The notes: a model not told the origin generated them from the letters alone. DNA of 37,023 nt from Gammaproteobacteria bacterium (GCA_013214965.1 JABSRU010000040.1:1-37023); one strand, 5' to 3'; shown: positions 24,309 through 33,522, counted from the stretch's first letter. Numbers and translations are program-made.

Positions 24309-26003
24309 TTATTTCAATAAAGGATCACTGATATTTAATACATAAGCTGCAATTAACCCTAGCACACCAGTCACCAAGACATAATATAACGTCGGGATGA
24401 TCGTGCGCCGTAATGTTAGGCCTTCTTGACCTAACAAACCGACCGTTGCAGATGCCGCAACCACATTATGAATCGCAATCATGTTACCCGCTGCTGCGCC
24501 AATAGCTTGTTGTGCCACTAATAAAGCGCCGGAGATAGATAACGCGTTAGCGACTTCAAATTGGAATTGGCTTAACATCATGTTACTGACAGTATTAGAG
24601 CCAGCAATAAAGGCACCCATTGCGCCAACAGTTGGGGCAAATAAAGGATAGACAGCGCCAAAAGTATCGGCGACAAATGAAGCCATTGCGACTGGCATCG
24701 CTGCTAAGTCAGCACCATTGACCCCTGAGTTTATCAGGATCCGAACCATTGGAATGGTAAAGACTAAGACAAAACCTGCCCCGACTAAGGTGTGTGAGGC
24801 TTCTTTGGCTGAATCGATAATTTGGCTAAATTTCATTTTGTGCAGGAACAAAGTGATTAGACAAACAAACAATAAGATCCCGCCGGGTAAATAAAGTGGT
24901 TGAATACTCGAACTGATCCCGGCTTCGCCTAAAATATTGGTTAGGCCAAAAGATAAACTCTTAGTAAAAGCTTTGAATTCAACGGAAACTCGACTCGCAA
25001 CCAAGATTAAAGCGACTAAAACATAAGGTAGCCAGGCAATGGCTAATGACATTTTAGGCTTCTGAGCATCCTCTTCTTTCTTAAATGCTAGGTTGCCTAA
25101 CCAATGGGCTGGCCATTGGTCGCGAGGGGCAAAGTCCCAGTTTTTCTTCGGCATAAAAAGGCCAAGTTTTGCAGCAGGAACAACGATAGATAAACCAACT
25201 AACGCCCCAATTAAAGAGGGGAATTCCGGACCTAAATATATACCCGTCAGTGCGTAGGGGATAGTAAATGCAAAACCGGCGAATAGAGCAAATGGTGCGA
25301 TAGCAAAACCTTCGCGCCAACTTTTATTGGTACCAAAGAAGCGAGTCATCATCACGATCATAAATAAAGGCATTAACGTGCCAACAATCGCATGGCCAAT
25401 CGCCACTTCAGAGGTTATTAATTGAATAAATTGTTCCCAGCTACTGCCATTAGCGACTAATTGCTGGCTAATGTTGGTTTTGTCTAAGCCACTCGTAACA
25501 CCAATGACGATGGGAGTACCAACGGCGCCAAATGAAACAGGAGTTGATTGAATCATCATTCCGATCATCACTGCTGCCATGGCGGGAAATCCGATGGCAA
25601 CGAGTAATGGGGCGGCGATAGCCGCTGGCGTACCGAAACCTGAGGCGCCTTCAATAAAGCAACCAAACAACCAAGCAATGATGATGGCTTGGACCCGTCG
25701 ATCGGGGCTAATGTTAGTAAACCCAGAACGAATAGTAGCAATCGCACCTGAATGCTGTAACGTATTGAGCAGCATAATGGCACCAAAGATGATCCATAAT
25801 ACAGATATAGTGACTAGTAACCCTTGAATAGAGCTGGCGATTATGCGGTTAAAACTCATTTCCCAAGCGAAATAAGCAATGGCGGCGGTTGCAACATAGA
25901 CCACTGGCATCGCACGTTTTGCAGGCCAGTGAAGGCCAACTAACAAAATGGCTGCGAGAGCGATCGGGGTAAAAGCAAGGATGGCTTGTAGTGTGATGGA
26001 CAT
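24309..26003 (-). CDS. lctP: L-/D-lactate permease, LctP family
   Basis: This is a 564-residue inner-membrane lactate:proton symporter of the LctP/LldP family with about 12-14 membrane helices over its whole length. Family segments include [20 protein letters not shown] near 72-92, [20 protein letters not shown] near 109-128, [14 protein letters not shown] near 155-169, and [20 protein letters not shown] near 448-468. The C-terminal [20 protein letters not shown] then TVGLLGQEG is also typical. It is the first gene of the lactate operon, followed by dld-II. The ATG at 26003 has only a weak ribosome-binding site. A LysR regulator is divergent, 134 bases away, and is the likely controller. Confidence 0.95.
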   Translation of the reverse strand: MSITLQAILAFTPIALAAILLVGLHWPAKRAMPVVYVATAAIAYFAWEMSFNRIIASSIQGLLVTISVLWIIFGAIMLLNTLQHSGAIATIRSGFTNISPDRRVQAIIIAWLFGCFIEGASGFGTPAAIAAPLLVAIGFPAMAAVMIGMMIQSTPVSFGAVGTPIVIGVTSGLDKTNISQQLVANGSSWEQFIQLITSEVAIGHAIVGTLMPLFMIVMMTRFFGTNKSWREGFAIAPFALFAGFAFTIPYALTGIYLGPEFPSLIGALVGLSIVVPAAKLGLFMPKKNWDFAPRDQWPAHWLGNLAFKKEEDAQKPKMSLAIAWLPYVLVALILVASRVSVEFKAFTKSLSFGLTNILGEAGISSSIQPLYLPGGILLFVCLITLFLHKMKFSQIIDSAKEASHTLVGAGFVLVFTIPMVRILINSGVNGADLAAMPVAMASFVADTFGAVYPLFAPTVGAMGAFIAGSNTVSNMMLSQFQFEVANALSISGALLVAQQAIGAAAGNMIAIHNVVAASATVGLLGQEGLTLRRTIIPTLYYVLVTGVLGLIAAYVLNISDPLLK

Positions 26004-26137
26004 AGTATTACCACTTATTTGATTGTTATATTTTTAATATTAGCGATCTTTTTTCTTAGCGGGCTAATCTATACGTAAACAAATTGTTAATATATAGCCT
26101 GTAAATTAATTTATTATTTCCAAAAACGGTGTAATGC

Positions 26138-27040
26138 ATGTCAAATGCCAATGATTTGTCTCTGTTCGCATTAGTTGTGGAGGCGAAATCCTTTAACAAA
26201 GCAGCACAAGTCGCAGGGATCTCAACTCCTGCAATTAGTAAAAGAATCACTAAATTAGAGAATGATTTGGGGGTGCAACTGTTGTACCGAACCACCCGTC
26301 GTTTAAGCTTAACAGAACCCGGACAAGTACTATATCAACACGCAAAAAATATTAACCGTCAGGTGATTGATGCCGTGAGTGCGGTCAGTAATTTTAGTCA
26401 AGGTTTGAGCGGGATCATAAAAATGACGGTCCCGACTATCTCCGGCGAGTTGTTATTAGCTGAAATTGTCGCCGAATTTTGTCAAAAACACCCAAATCTA
26501 ACCATTGATATGCGACTAGAGAATGAGTTTATTGATTTGGTCAAAGAGGGTTTAGATTTAGCGATTAGAACCGGAGTACTCGAAGACTCAAGCTTAATTG
26601 CTAAACCATTGATTGAGTCAAATTGGATTGTTTGTTGTGCCCCTAGCTACATTGAAAAGTTTGGTCAGGTGACAAATATTGAACAATTACAGCAGCACAA
26701 TTGTCTGGTTTACACCTACCAAAGTAAAGGGGCATTAGATTGGCGTTTTACCAAAGAAGGCGAAGCACTTCATGTTCGCATTTCAGGAAATTTTGCGACC
26801 AATAACTCTCAAGCATTACGTAAAGCAGCGTTAGCGGGTTGTGGTATTACTTATATTCCTCGTTGTAGTGTTTATGAAGATCTCATTCATGGCAAATTAA
26901 TAGAGCTTTTACCTGATTACCGCCCGCGATCATTAGGGATTTATGCGGTATATCCTTATACTCGCCATCAACCAGAAAAGATTCGATTGTTGATCGAGCA
27001 TATTGGTGCTGCTTACGAACAGCGCGCCGCTTATTTTTAG
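26138..27040 (+). CDS. LysR-family transcriptional regulator beside the lactate operon
   Basis: This 300-residue LysR-type regulator has an N-terminal winged helix-turn-helix (LFALVVEAKSFNKAAQVAGI then STPAISKRITKLENDLGVQL, residues 6-45; LLYRTTRRLSLTEPG). The C-terminal effector domain (about 90-295) includes LDLAIRTGVLEDSSLIAKPL, the form seen in the large CrgA/AaeR-like subgroup. It is transcribed away from lctP-dld-II across a 134-base gap, the standard layout for a LysR regulator of its neighbour, so lactate or a related acid is the inferred effector. The gap contains the palindrome TAAATTAATTTA (26102-26113) 24 bases before the start, which fits an autoregulatory site but is A/T-rich and could be chance. 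Confidence 0.9.
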   Translation: MSNANDLSLFALVVEAKSFNKAAQVAGISTPAISKRITKLENDLGVQLLYRTTRRLSLTEPGQVLYQHAKNINRQVIDAVSAVSNFSQGLSGIIKMTVPTISGELLLAEIVAEFCQKHPNLTIDMRLENEFIDLVKEGLDLAIRTGVLEDSSLIAKPLIESNWIVCCAPSYIEKFGQVTNIEQLQQHNCLVYTYQSKGALDWRFTKEGEALHVRISGNFATNNSQALRKAALAGCGITYIPRCSVYEDLIHGKLIELLPDYRPRSLGIYAVYPYTRHQPEKIRLLIEHIGAAYEQRAAYF

Positions 27041-27054
27041 GAATTATCAGTGTT

Positions 27055-27456
27055 ATGAGTTATTTTGAAGTATTCCCTTATTTGTCATTGTCATGGGGAA
27101 TGTTAGGGCTTTTTGTCAGTATTAAGGGGGAACAGTATCAAGGAGCCATCAAGTTATGGCTAATATTAGCTTGGGGCTATTTAATTGCCTGTGTCCCGTT
27201 GTTTCGAGATGGTCAGTTTATTGCTGAATCGATGCAGTTTTTTTATGCGATGATCGCGATTATTCTCTCATTAGAAGTGTGGCTTATTTTTATTGGGGCG
27301 CTTGTCGCTATCGCGTTAGCCAAACAAGCACACGATCCTGAGTATTCAGGATTTATCTTAAAGTATCAACCGTCACTACGTCGTGCTTTTAAGCCGATGT
27401 TGTTGTTGTTTAGTGTTGCGCATTTAACCAATTCATTGTACTTTGTTTTTAGATAA
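27055..27456 (+). CDS. Small integral membrane protein, function unknown
   Basis: This 133-residue protein has about four hydrophobic segments: FPYLSLSWGMLGLFVSI (7-23), LWLILAWGYLIACVPLF (34-50), a long one at 60-88 (FYAMIAIILSLEVWLIFIGA then LVAIALA), and MLLLFSVAHLTNSLYFVF at the C-terminus. I recognise no family and see no catalytic motif. It starts 14 bases after the LysR stop, and the lipoprotein gene follows after a gap of less than 20 bases. The three may share a transcript, although the spacing to LysR (a ribosome-binding site AGGA about 12 bases ahead) is loose. Confidence 0.75.
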   Translation: MSYFEVFPYLSLSWGMLGLFVSIKGEQYQGAIKLWLILAWGYLIACVPLFRDGQFIAESMQFFYAMIAIILSLEVWLIFIGALVAIALAKQAHDPEYSGFILKYQPSLRRAFKPMLLLFSVAHLTNSLYFVFR

Positions 27457-27473
27457 ATTATTTAGGAATGAGA

Positions 27474-29405
27474 ATGGTTTCATCACTAAAGTTGATTGTT
27501 GTAACGATTATGGTTGGTTCACTATTGGGTTGCGGCGGCTCCGGTGATTCTGTAACAGGTACGACAGTAACCGCTAAGCCCCTAGGTGAACTGGTTATTG
27601 TTGGGGACTTAACTCCTGCGATAAATCAGACCGTCGCATTAGTGGCGACCGTTGATAATGATTTGAGCGACCAAGCGACGATTAAGTGGTCGCAAACTGC
27701 CGGCCCCTCAGTGGAACTCATTGCCGCTAACTCGGCAGTATTGGCTTTTGATTTAAGCAAAACCGGTCATTATAGTTTTAGTGTTGATTACATCGGGCGA
27801 GATGGCAAGTTACGCAATAAAACCATTAGTCTAAATCCTAGTAACCAAGTTCAGTCGTTGAATGTGCGTCGTGATCATGCGGTGCGAGAGGGTAACAAAG
27901 TCTCTTTTCAATTGAGTGCACCCGTTGATCCTGATACTGGTGATGTGGTAAACGGTGAATATGGTGCAATGACTTGGCTGCAAACAGCGGGCCCTACCGT
28001 GTCATTTGATGCCGAAAACACCAATTTAATGACCCAGTTATTTATTGCACCAACGGTGACGAAAGATACGCTATTACGCTTTAAAGTCACTGCCATTCAT
28101 CCTAATGGTGATACTTATCACGATGATGTTTATCTGTTAGTACAAGATCATAAAATAGTAGAAAATTCGTTATTTGGTTCGGGGAAAAGTAAAATTGTGG
28201 CCGCTAAAGTGGTGGCGTTTAGTTCCAGTTCTCCTTACGCTACGGCGTTAGTTGATTGTGTTTATAACAATACTTTTACCTTTGCCGATCGTTGCAACAC
28301 CGCTAAGTTGCCTTTAATTGGCCAAAAAACCATGACACCGACGATTGCTGACATCATGGATCGAGTTGTGGTGTCACATCCATGGATGGGCACCAACTTT
28401 AAAAAGTTTTTAGAAAATGAAGATATCGCAGGGGACTTTAGAAAACTACTAAGGTCGGTCAATGCAATCGTTTTAGCCTATGATGTTCGACCGTCTTTTT
28501 ATTGGTCTGCCACCGGGGCTATTTATTTAGATCCTGAAAACCTTTGGTTAACGCCTGCTCAACGAGACACCTTAAATGTTGCGCCAGATTATCGCTCGGC
28601 CTTTGGTGAAGAGCTGCAGTACTTGATGCCATGGCGTTATGTGAAAGACAATGAATACGCCAGTTCATTATATGTACCAGAATTAAGAGTTTCACGTACT
28701 ACTTTTGATTTACGCAGTGATTTAGGATCGCTGCTTTATCATGAATTGGCTCACGCTAGTGATATTTTCCCGGCGAACACCATTGCTGATATCACTGAAA
28801 ATTATTTGAGTAGTGAAGCCTACAAAAGACGTACAGTTTCCGATTTGTTAGCGAGTCGTTATCCTAAAAATAGTGTGGAAATGGCTAAGCTAGGACAGGT
28901 GAAATTTTCCGGCGTTGCAGCCACTCAACAACAAAAAGATTATACCCCGAGCCACATAACTAATTTTTTTAGCCATGACAATGCGGCGATTGAATATGCA
29001 TACAGCAGCGAAGCTGAAGATACTGCGACATTATTTGATGCCACCATGATGAGTGTTCGCTATGGTATTGAGCGTGATACTGCGGTAACAGACTCGCCCA
29101 CGGATGCTACCGGTTGGACGATAGCACTTGATTGGGGTCAACGTGGTCGTGTTAATGCCGTTGGCGTCGTTGACCGGGCTAAGTTTGTGCTCGAACGACT
29201 GATGCCCGAAGCGAATGCGAGTGAGTTGATCGCCAAATTGCCTCCGGTAGTTACACTACCGCCGGGTTATAGTTGGCGCGGGGTATTAGATCCGAATAAC
29301 CCCAAGGATCAGAAGCCTGATGAAACCGTTAATCGAGTGAAGGCGATGGGTAATAAGGTAACAATTGATCTTCGATTAATCGACGATCTTAAAGCGATTC
29401 ATTAG
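27474..29405 (+). CDS. Large lipoprotein with PKD-like repeats and HELAH motif
   Basis: This is a secreted lipoprotein of 643 residues. The signal peptide MVSSLKLIVVTIMVGSLLGC ends in a good lipobox (LLGC), followed by a GGSGDS linker. Residues 30-230 hold two related beta-sandwich repeats, marked by WSQTAGPSVEL and WLQTAGPTVSF, similar to PKD/Ig-like domains. The C-terminal part holds LLYHELAHASDIF near residue 423, a zinc-metallopeptidase HExxH motif, inside a domain I do not recognise. The ATG at 27474 was chosen because AGGA is six bases ahead; the ATG at 27468 is too close to that site. It is probably anchored in the outer membrane and may cleave or bind extracellular polymers; no substrate is indicated. 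Confidence 0.8.
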   Translation: MVSSLKLIVVTIMVGSLLGCGGSGDSVTGTTVTAKPLGELVIVGDLTPAINQTVALVATVDNDLSDQATIKWSQTAGPSVELIAANSAVLAFDLSKTGHYSFSVDYIGRDGKLRNKTISLNPSNQVQSLNVRRDHAVREGNKVSFQLSAPVDPDTGDVVNGEYGAMTWLQTAGPTVSFDAENTNLMTQLFIAPTVTKDTLLRFKVTAIHPNGDTYHDDVYLLVQDHKIVENSLFGSGKSKIVAAKVVAFSSSSPYATALVDCVYNNTFTFADRCNTAKLPLIGQKTMTPTIADIMDRVVVSHPWMGTNFKKFLENEDIAGDFRKLLRSVNAIVLAYDVRPSFYWSATGAIYLDPENLWLTPAQRDTLNVAPDYRSAFGEELQYLMPWRYVKDNEYASSLYVPELRVSRTTFDLRSDLGSLLYHELAHASDIFPANTIADITENYLSSEAYKRRTVSDLLASRYPKNSVEMAKLGQVKFSGVAATQQQKDYTPSHITNFFSHDNAAIEYAYSSEAEDTATLFDATMMSVRYGIERDTAVTDSPTDATGWTIALDWGQRGRVNAVGVVDRAKFVLERLMPEANASELIAKLPPVVTLPPGYSWRGVLDPNNPKDQKPDETVNRVKAMGNKVTIDLRLIDDLKAIH

Positions 29406-29493
29406 CGTAACGTGTTATTAAATGGTGCTGAGTAATTAGGTACACTAAGAATAACTAAACATAAGTACGCATGATAAATTTAAGGATAGATTG

Positions 29494-30378
29494 ATGATTA
29501 AACAGTTAGCTATTGTCGGAGGTACTCATGGCAATGAGTTCACCGGTATTTACTTGTTAAAAAAATGGCAAGATAATATTGAACTAATTCAACGTGGTAG
29601 CTTTAATACTGAAACCGTTTTCGGTAATCCAGAAGCCTATCAAGCAAATAAACGCTATATCAACAGCGATTTGAATCGACGCTTTAATCAAGTGGAACTT
29701 GAAAACCGGACCTTGACCGGTTTGGAAGAAGTGAGAGCGAAACAGATTAATCAGCAGCTTGGGCCTAAGGGGGACCCACGTATTGACTTTATTATCGATG
29801 TTCATACCACCACGTCGAATATGGGACCAACATTGCTTTTAACGGCTAAAGGTAAATTTTATAACCAATTAGCAGCCTATGTTCAAATGAATATGCCAGA
29901 AGTGGTTATTTCCTGCGATGAAGATCATAAAACCAATCAGGAACAACATTTTTTATCGAGTATTGCAAAGCATAGCGTGATGGTTGAAGTCGGTCCGGTA
30001 CCACAGTCGGTATTACGTCATGATGTGTTTGAACAAAGTGAACGCATGACTTTGCTTATTCTAGACTTTATTGAACTTTATAACACGGATCAGTTACCAC
30101 AATTCCCGGTAACGATTGACGCGTTTCGTTTTCTTGAAACCATTAGTTTGCCACTCAATAGCAAGGGTGAAAGGATTGCAATGATTCATCGTGATATCCA
30201 AGATAAAGACTTTGCAGCGATTGAACCTGGCCAGCCTCTGTTTGTGACCTTTGCCGGTGAAGAAATTTGTTATCAAGGCGATACTACGGTGTACGGTTCA
30301 TTTATTAATGAAGCGGCTTACTATGATAATAATTTAGCGATGTCGTTGATGGAAAAAGTGACCTTAAATTGTCGCTAG
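29494..30378 (+). CDS. Aspartoacylase (AspA/AstE superfamily)
   Basis: This 294-residue zinc hydrolase of the succinylglutamate desuccinylase/aspartoacylase family removes the acetyl group from N-acetyl-aspartate or related N-acyl amino acids. The zinc ligands are H12 and E15 in GGTHGNEFTG. DLNRRF near 61, the DVHTTTSNMGPT segment near 109 and the catalytic glutamate in VEVGPVPQS near 168 are all present. The length and GPTLLL/VGPVPQ motifs favour aspartoacylase over AstE (no arginine-catabolism genes nearby) and over deacetylases of the ectoine pathway. The ATG at 29494 has AAGGA seven bases ahead; an in-frame TTG just before is less likely. It is followed after 54 bases by tcdA. Confidence 0.88.
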   Translation: MIKQLAIVGGTHGNEFTGIYLLKKWQDNIELIQRGSFNTETVFGNPEAYQANKRYINSDLNRRFNQVELENRTLTGLEEVRAKQINQQLGPKGDPRIDFIIDVHTTTSNMGPTLLLTAKGKFYNQLAAYVQMNMPEVVISCDEDHKTNQEQHFLSSIAKHSVMVEVGPVPQSVLRHDVFEQSERMTLLILDFIELYNTDQLPQFPVTIDAFRFLETISLPLNSKGERIAMIHRDIQDKDFAAIEPGQPLFVTFAGEEICYQGDTTVYGSFINEAAYYDNNLAMSLMEKVTLNCR

Positions 30379-30432
30379 CCATCCACCATTAAAACGAGGA
30401 TAATCTCAGGCTTAATTTTTAGGTGAATAAAA

Positions 30433-31215
30433 ATGTCTGAACAGTTCGATCTTCGTTTTGGTGGTACCAAACGATTGTACGGTGAGCAAGCCGTAGCAAA
30501 ATTAGCGCAATCTCATGTCTGTGTCATCGGGATTGGTGGTGTAGGTTCTTGGGCGGCCGAAGCATTAGCCCGTAGTGCCATCGGTGAAATTACCCTGATC
30601 GATCTTGATGATATTTGTGTCACCAATACCAACCGCCAGATCCATGCGACAGTTGATACCGTGGGTCAATCCAAGGTTGAAGTGATGGCACAACGGATAA
30701 AGTCCATTAATCCCGAATGTAAGGTCAATCAAGTTGAAGATTTTATTGATCCTGATAATCTCTTTGAGCTGATTACTAAAGATTTTGACTATGTGATTGA
30801 TGCGATTGATAGCATTAAAGCAAAGGTTGCATTATTAGCCTATTGTAAGCGTAATAAAATAAAAGTTATCACCATTGGCGGCGCTGGCGGGCAGCAAGAC
30901 CCTACTCAAATACAAGTGAGCGATTTGGCGAAAACATTTCAAGATCCTTTGGCTGCCAAAGTCAGAAATGAGTTACGTCGCCATCATAATTTTTCTAAAA
31001 ACCTCAAACGACGCTTTCAAATTGAATGTGTTTTTTCGAGTGAACAATTAGTCTATCCAACGGTAAATGGTGAAGTATGCCAGCAAAAATCGCAAACTAA
31101 TGGTCCGATGAAAATGGATTGTTCGACCGGCTTTGGTGCGGCTACCGTAGTGACTGCTACTTTTGGTTTTGTCGCAGTGGCTCAGGTTATCAAAAAATTA
31201 ACTCGAGTGAGCTAG
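30433..31215 (+). CDS. tcdA: tRNA threonylcarbamoyladenosine dehydratase TcdA (CsdL)
   Basis: TcdA uses ATP to cyclise t6A at position 37 of ANN-decoding tRNAs into ct6A. The 260-residue protein is of the E1/ThiF/MoeB fold: RFGGTKRLYGEQAVAKLAQS at the N-terminus, nucleotide-binding GIGGVGSWAAEALARSAIG near 33-51, LIDLDDICVTNTNRQIHA near 56-73, and YVIDAIDSIKAKVALLAYC near 116-134. A cysteine is seen in QIECVFSSEQLVYP. In E. coli it works with the CsdA-CsdE sulphur-transfer pair; a CsdE-like gene lies about 0.8 kb downstream on the opposite strand. AGGTG lies ahead of the ATG. It is convergent with the next gene, with three bases between stops. Confidence 0.96.
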   Translation: MSEQFDLRFGGTKRLYGEQAVAKLAQSHVCVIGIGGVGSWAAEALARSAIGEITLIDLDDICVTNTNRQIHATVDTVGQSKVEVMAQRIKSINPECKVNQVEDFIDPDNLFELITKDFDYVIDAIDSIKAKVALLAYCKRNKIKVITIGGAGGQQDPTQIQVSDLAKTFQDPLAAKVRNELRRHHNFSKNLKRRFQIECVFSSEQLVYPTVNGEVCQQKSQTNGPMKMDCSTGFGAATVVTATFGFVAVAQVIKKLTRVS

Positions 31216-31218
31216 GCC

Positions 31219-31971
31219 TTAGTGTTGACACAATGGAAAAATAGTTTTTAGTAGCGGTTGTTTTAGGATTTCGCTAGAGATGATTGTTTCATAAGCACGG
31301 TCTAACTTAGCTAACATTTTGGGTGGCATATTAATATTAGCCGCAGCACATAACGAATATTGGAATTGATCAAAGAGTAAATACTCTTTAGTCACCATGG
31401 ACGCATCCATGTTGTACATGACGAGTAACTCGTGCATTCGTTCTTGGGATTGTGCGATAAGATCTATCCGTTTATTGATAAATTTAACAAAATTAACCTC
31501 ATCATAAACCGTGCTATCAAGATGTTTTCCCTTAATAAATTGTCGTTGAGTTAAGAAGTGCTCGATCATTGAATTTGTGATAATCCCTATCTTATAGTCT
31601 TTTGCATCGGCTAACGTTTTGATATGGCTGTTAAGTTGATTGGTTAATCTAAAGAGGTAAATGTTTCTAGCGGGGGCTATCGGGCAAAACCAATGAAAAT
31701 ATTTTTCACGGTTTGGCATCCGATAAATAGGAAAAATAAAAGCCATTGGTTCTAGTTTTGCTTGCCGTAGTGCTCTAATCCAGGGCGCTGACTTGAGAAT
31801 GTATGAAGTGTGACTAGCCTCTAACAGTTGTTTCGAACCGATAAACAGTTTGGACTGTATTCCAGTGTGTAGGTCGATCTCTGTATAAGCAGAAATTTGC
31901 TGTTTATCGGCCGCTAATACAGGGAGAGAGTAAAGAGTCAACGACAACAAAACAACATGTAATATTCTCAA
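31219..31971 (-). CDS. Periplasmic solute-binding-like protein (SBP_bac_3 fold)
   Basis: This 250-residue protein has a signal peptide (MRILHVVLLSLTLYSLPVLA, cleaved before ADKQ) and the general plan of family 3 solute-binding domains: an APWIRALRQAKLEPMAFIFP segment near 58-77, LADAKDYKIGIITNSMIEHF near 117-136, and a late ANINMPPKMLAKLDRAYE stretch. Such lone proteins, without transporter genes, are common in Alteromonadales and Vibrio and their ligands are unknown. The TTG at 31971 was chosen because GGAG lies exactly seven bases ahead and it gives a clean signal peptide. A TTG at 31998 has no ribosome-binding site. A sixty-odd-base gap separates it from the CsdE-like gene upstream. Confidence 0.8.
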   Translation of the reverse strand: MRILHVVLLSLTLYSLPVLAADKQQISAYTEIDLHTGIQSKLFIGSKQLLEASHTSYILKSAPWIRALRQAKLEPMAFIFPIYRMPNREKYFHWFCPIAPARNIYLFRLTNQLNSHIKTLADAKDYKIGIITNSMIEHFLTQRQFIKGKHLDSTVYDEVNFVKFINKRIDLIAQSQERMHELLVMYNMDASMVTKEYLLFDQFQYSLCAAANINMPPKMLAKLDRAYETIISSEILKQPLLKTIFPLCQH

Positions 31972-32039
31972 GGCTAAACTCCAATCTGGTGATGTCAACA
32001 GGGAGGTATAGGCCAGTAGTTATACTGACTGGCCTAATA

Positions 32040-32459
32040 TTAGCATGTATTAATCGATTTTTTTAGTTGTTTGATCGCTAGTATGATGGCTCTGATGCCA
32101 TTGCCTCTCGATGGACTTAGGTGGTTTAATAGGCCTAATTGTTCGATGAATAACAGACAATCAAAATCTTGCACCTGCTGATAATTTAAATTCTCAAAGC
32201 TAGTCGCAATAATGGAAATTAACCCTTTGATGATTTTTGCATCAGAATCAATACTTAGTTCTAGCATCTGCTGTTCAGCAGAATAGTGACCGTAAAACCA
32301 GACATTACTCTCGCAGCCACTGAGTAAGACTTCATCGCTCTTTAATTCTGGCGCTAAAAATGGCAGCATCTTACCTCGACGCAATAATAAGCGATAGCGA
32401 TCTTCCCAGCTTTTATTCTTCGCAAATAAATCAATTAACTCCTGTTGGGCTTGATTCAC
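32040..32459 (-). CDS. csdE: SufE/CsdE-family sulphur acceptor
   Basis: This 139-residue SufE-fold protein takes sulphur from a cysteine desulphurase on its active cysteine, C49 in LLSGCESNVWFYG. KSWEDRYRLLLRRGKMLPFL near the start and KIIKGLISIIATSFENLNYQ in the middle are typical. LSPSRGNGIRAIILAIKQL at the end is also as in the family. The closeness of tcdA (CsdL), which pairs with CsdA-CsdE in E. coli, argues for CsdE rather than SufE; no csdA or suf genes are in the window, so the symbol is tentative. The GTG start at 32459 overlaps the DUF1244 stop as GTGA, which implies coupled translation, and gives the family's usual length. The frame is open further upstream but only inside DUF1244. 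Confidence 0.85.
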   Translation of the reverse strand: MNQAQQELIDLFAKNKSWEDRYRLLLRRGKMLPFLAPELKSDEVLLSGCESNVWFYGHYSAEQQMLELSIDSDAKIIKGLISIIATSFENLNYQQVQDFDCLLFIEQLGLLNHLSPSRGNGIRAIILAIKQLKKSINTC

Positions 32460-32770
32460 TTGTCGTTTCTCGCCGCGAAAGCGTCTAATTGTGCTTGGGT
32501 CGCCGGTAATTGATGTTGAGATTTCCACTGCGAATATGGCATGCCATAGATATGTTCACGAGCTTGCTCGTCAGAGACGTCGACATTTAATTCATCGGCG
32601 GACTTTTTGTACCATTTTCCGAGACAGTTGCGACAAAAGCCAGCTAAGATCATCAGATCAATATTTTGGGCATCTTTATTTTGATCTAAATGGGCAAGCA
32701 ACTTTCTAAATGTTGCCGCGTCAAGTTGGTCTTGGGTCTGTTGATTTAAGTTTTCCATTGTCGATACCAT
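32456..32770 (-). CDS. DUF1244 family protein
   Basis: This 104-residue protein of a conserved but uncharacterised proteobacterial family carries the signature DLMILAGFCRNCLGKWYKKS near residues 38-57. That signature includes a CxxC pair, and EQAREHIYGMPYSQWKSQHQ follows. Function is unknown; the CxxC suggests a metal or redox role. The ATG at 32770 was kept although its ribosome-binding site is weak; an ATG at 32758 is an alternative. It overlaps csdE by four bases and lies 12 bases downstream of the zinc-ribbon gene, so the three form one leftward unit. Confidence 0.9.
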   Translation of the reverse strand: MVSTMENLNQQTQDQLDAATFRKLLAHLDQNKDAQNIDLMILAGFCRNCLGKWYKKSADELNVDVSDEQAREHIYGMPYSQWKSQHQLPATQAQLDAFAARNDK

Positions 32771-32782
32771 TACTTCAAATGG

Positions 32783-33421
32783 CTATTTTAACTGATCATG
32801 GCGGCGATTTATACTGTCGTCAGATAAAGAGGAAATTAGATATTCGACTTCGGGTAAGTCGATCTCTAAATGAGCGGCGATGGTATTTATCCTAACGCGA
32901 TCTTGATGTTCCATCATGCAAGACTGTTCGGCCAGTTGATAACAGGTGAGCACAATGATCTGCTTAGCTTGATGACTAAGCTGAGTTTTATTCGCTTTAA
33001 GGTAGGGTAACGTTGCCGAATTTCCTGATTTTATCTGTGCGATATCACTGGTGATATCGCTATCTGATAGTGCGAGGTTGCTGCGTTCGAAATACAATTG
33101 AACCACACGTTGCCGACTGTGTTTGGTATCGCCATATCCGACCAATATGTAGCAAAGAGCTCTTAACAGTACAGCTTTGTCGACAGCAAGTTGATATTTA
33201 GCCGGTGAGGTTAGAATATTTGGGTCATAACAGGAATGACATTGTTGGCAAACAACGACATCAGTGATAAGCCCTAATTTGAATGTTTTAATAAAAAACA
33301 GTGAAAAATATGATTGGACTTGATGATGAACAAAAGCCTGAACATTATCACAGATTGGACAGTAGAATTGACCAGTACCGCATTCAAGCTCTGTATTTTG
33401 CTCACCAAAAAAAATTAACAT
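32783..33421 (-). CDS. Zinc-ribbon protein, possible TerB-like C-terminus
   Basis: This 212-residue cytoplasmic protein has an N-terminal zinc ribbon: YCPIC at 20-24 and CQQCHSC at 58-64 flank FFIKTFKLGLITDVVV. The C-terminal half is helical (AKQIIVLTCYQLAEQSCMME then HQDRVRINTIAAHLEIDLPE) and resembles TerB-type helical bundles, but I am not certain. The ATG at 33421 has AGGA about ten bases ahead. It is the first gene of a leftward unit with DUF1244 and the CsdE-like protein and is divergent from glnK across 300 bases. Inside it lies a 22-bp palindrome (33039-33060) that reflects a repeated D-I-x-S-D-I stretch. Confidence 0.75.
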   Translation of the reverse strand: MLIFFGEQNTELECGTGQFYCPICDNVQAFVHHQVQSYFSLFFIKTFKLGLITDVVVCQQCHSCYDPNILTSPAKYQLAVDKAVLLRALCYILVGYGDTKHSRQRVVQLYFERSNLALSDSDITSDIAQIKSGNSATLPYLKANKTQLSHQAKQIIVLTCYQLAEQSCMMEHQDRVRINTIAAHLEIDLPEVEYLISSLSDDSINRRHDQLK

Positions 33422-33522
33422 GTGCTAGGACATCCTGTCTCAATTATTAAAAAATCATGATCTCTGAAGACCACGGATATGCTAACACTAACATGAGTTA
33501 AAATATAATCAATTCATATTGA

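Noticed and set aside
26004-26137. LysR operator from the palindrome TAAATTAATTTA and neighbouring A/T-rich repeats
   Set aside because: The DNA is very A/T-rich and several equally good T-N11-A matches exist, so no separate feature was entered.
33039-33060. Perfect 22-bp palindrome gcgatatcac-tg-gtgatatcgc
   Set aside because: It lies inside the zinc-ribbon coding region and encodes a repeated D-I-x-S-D-I stretch; coding constraint explains it and no promoter is expected there.
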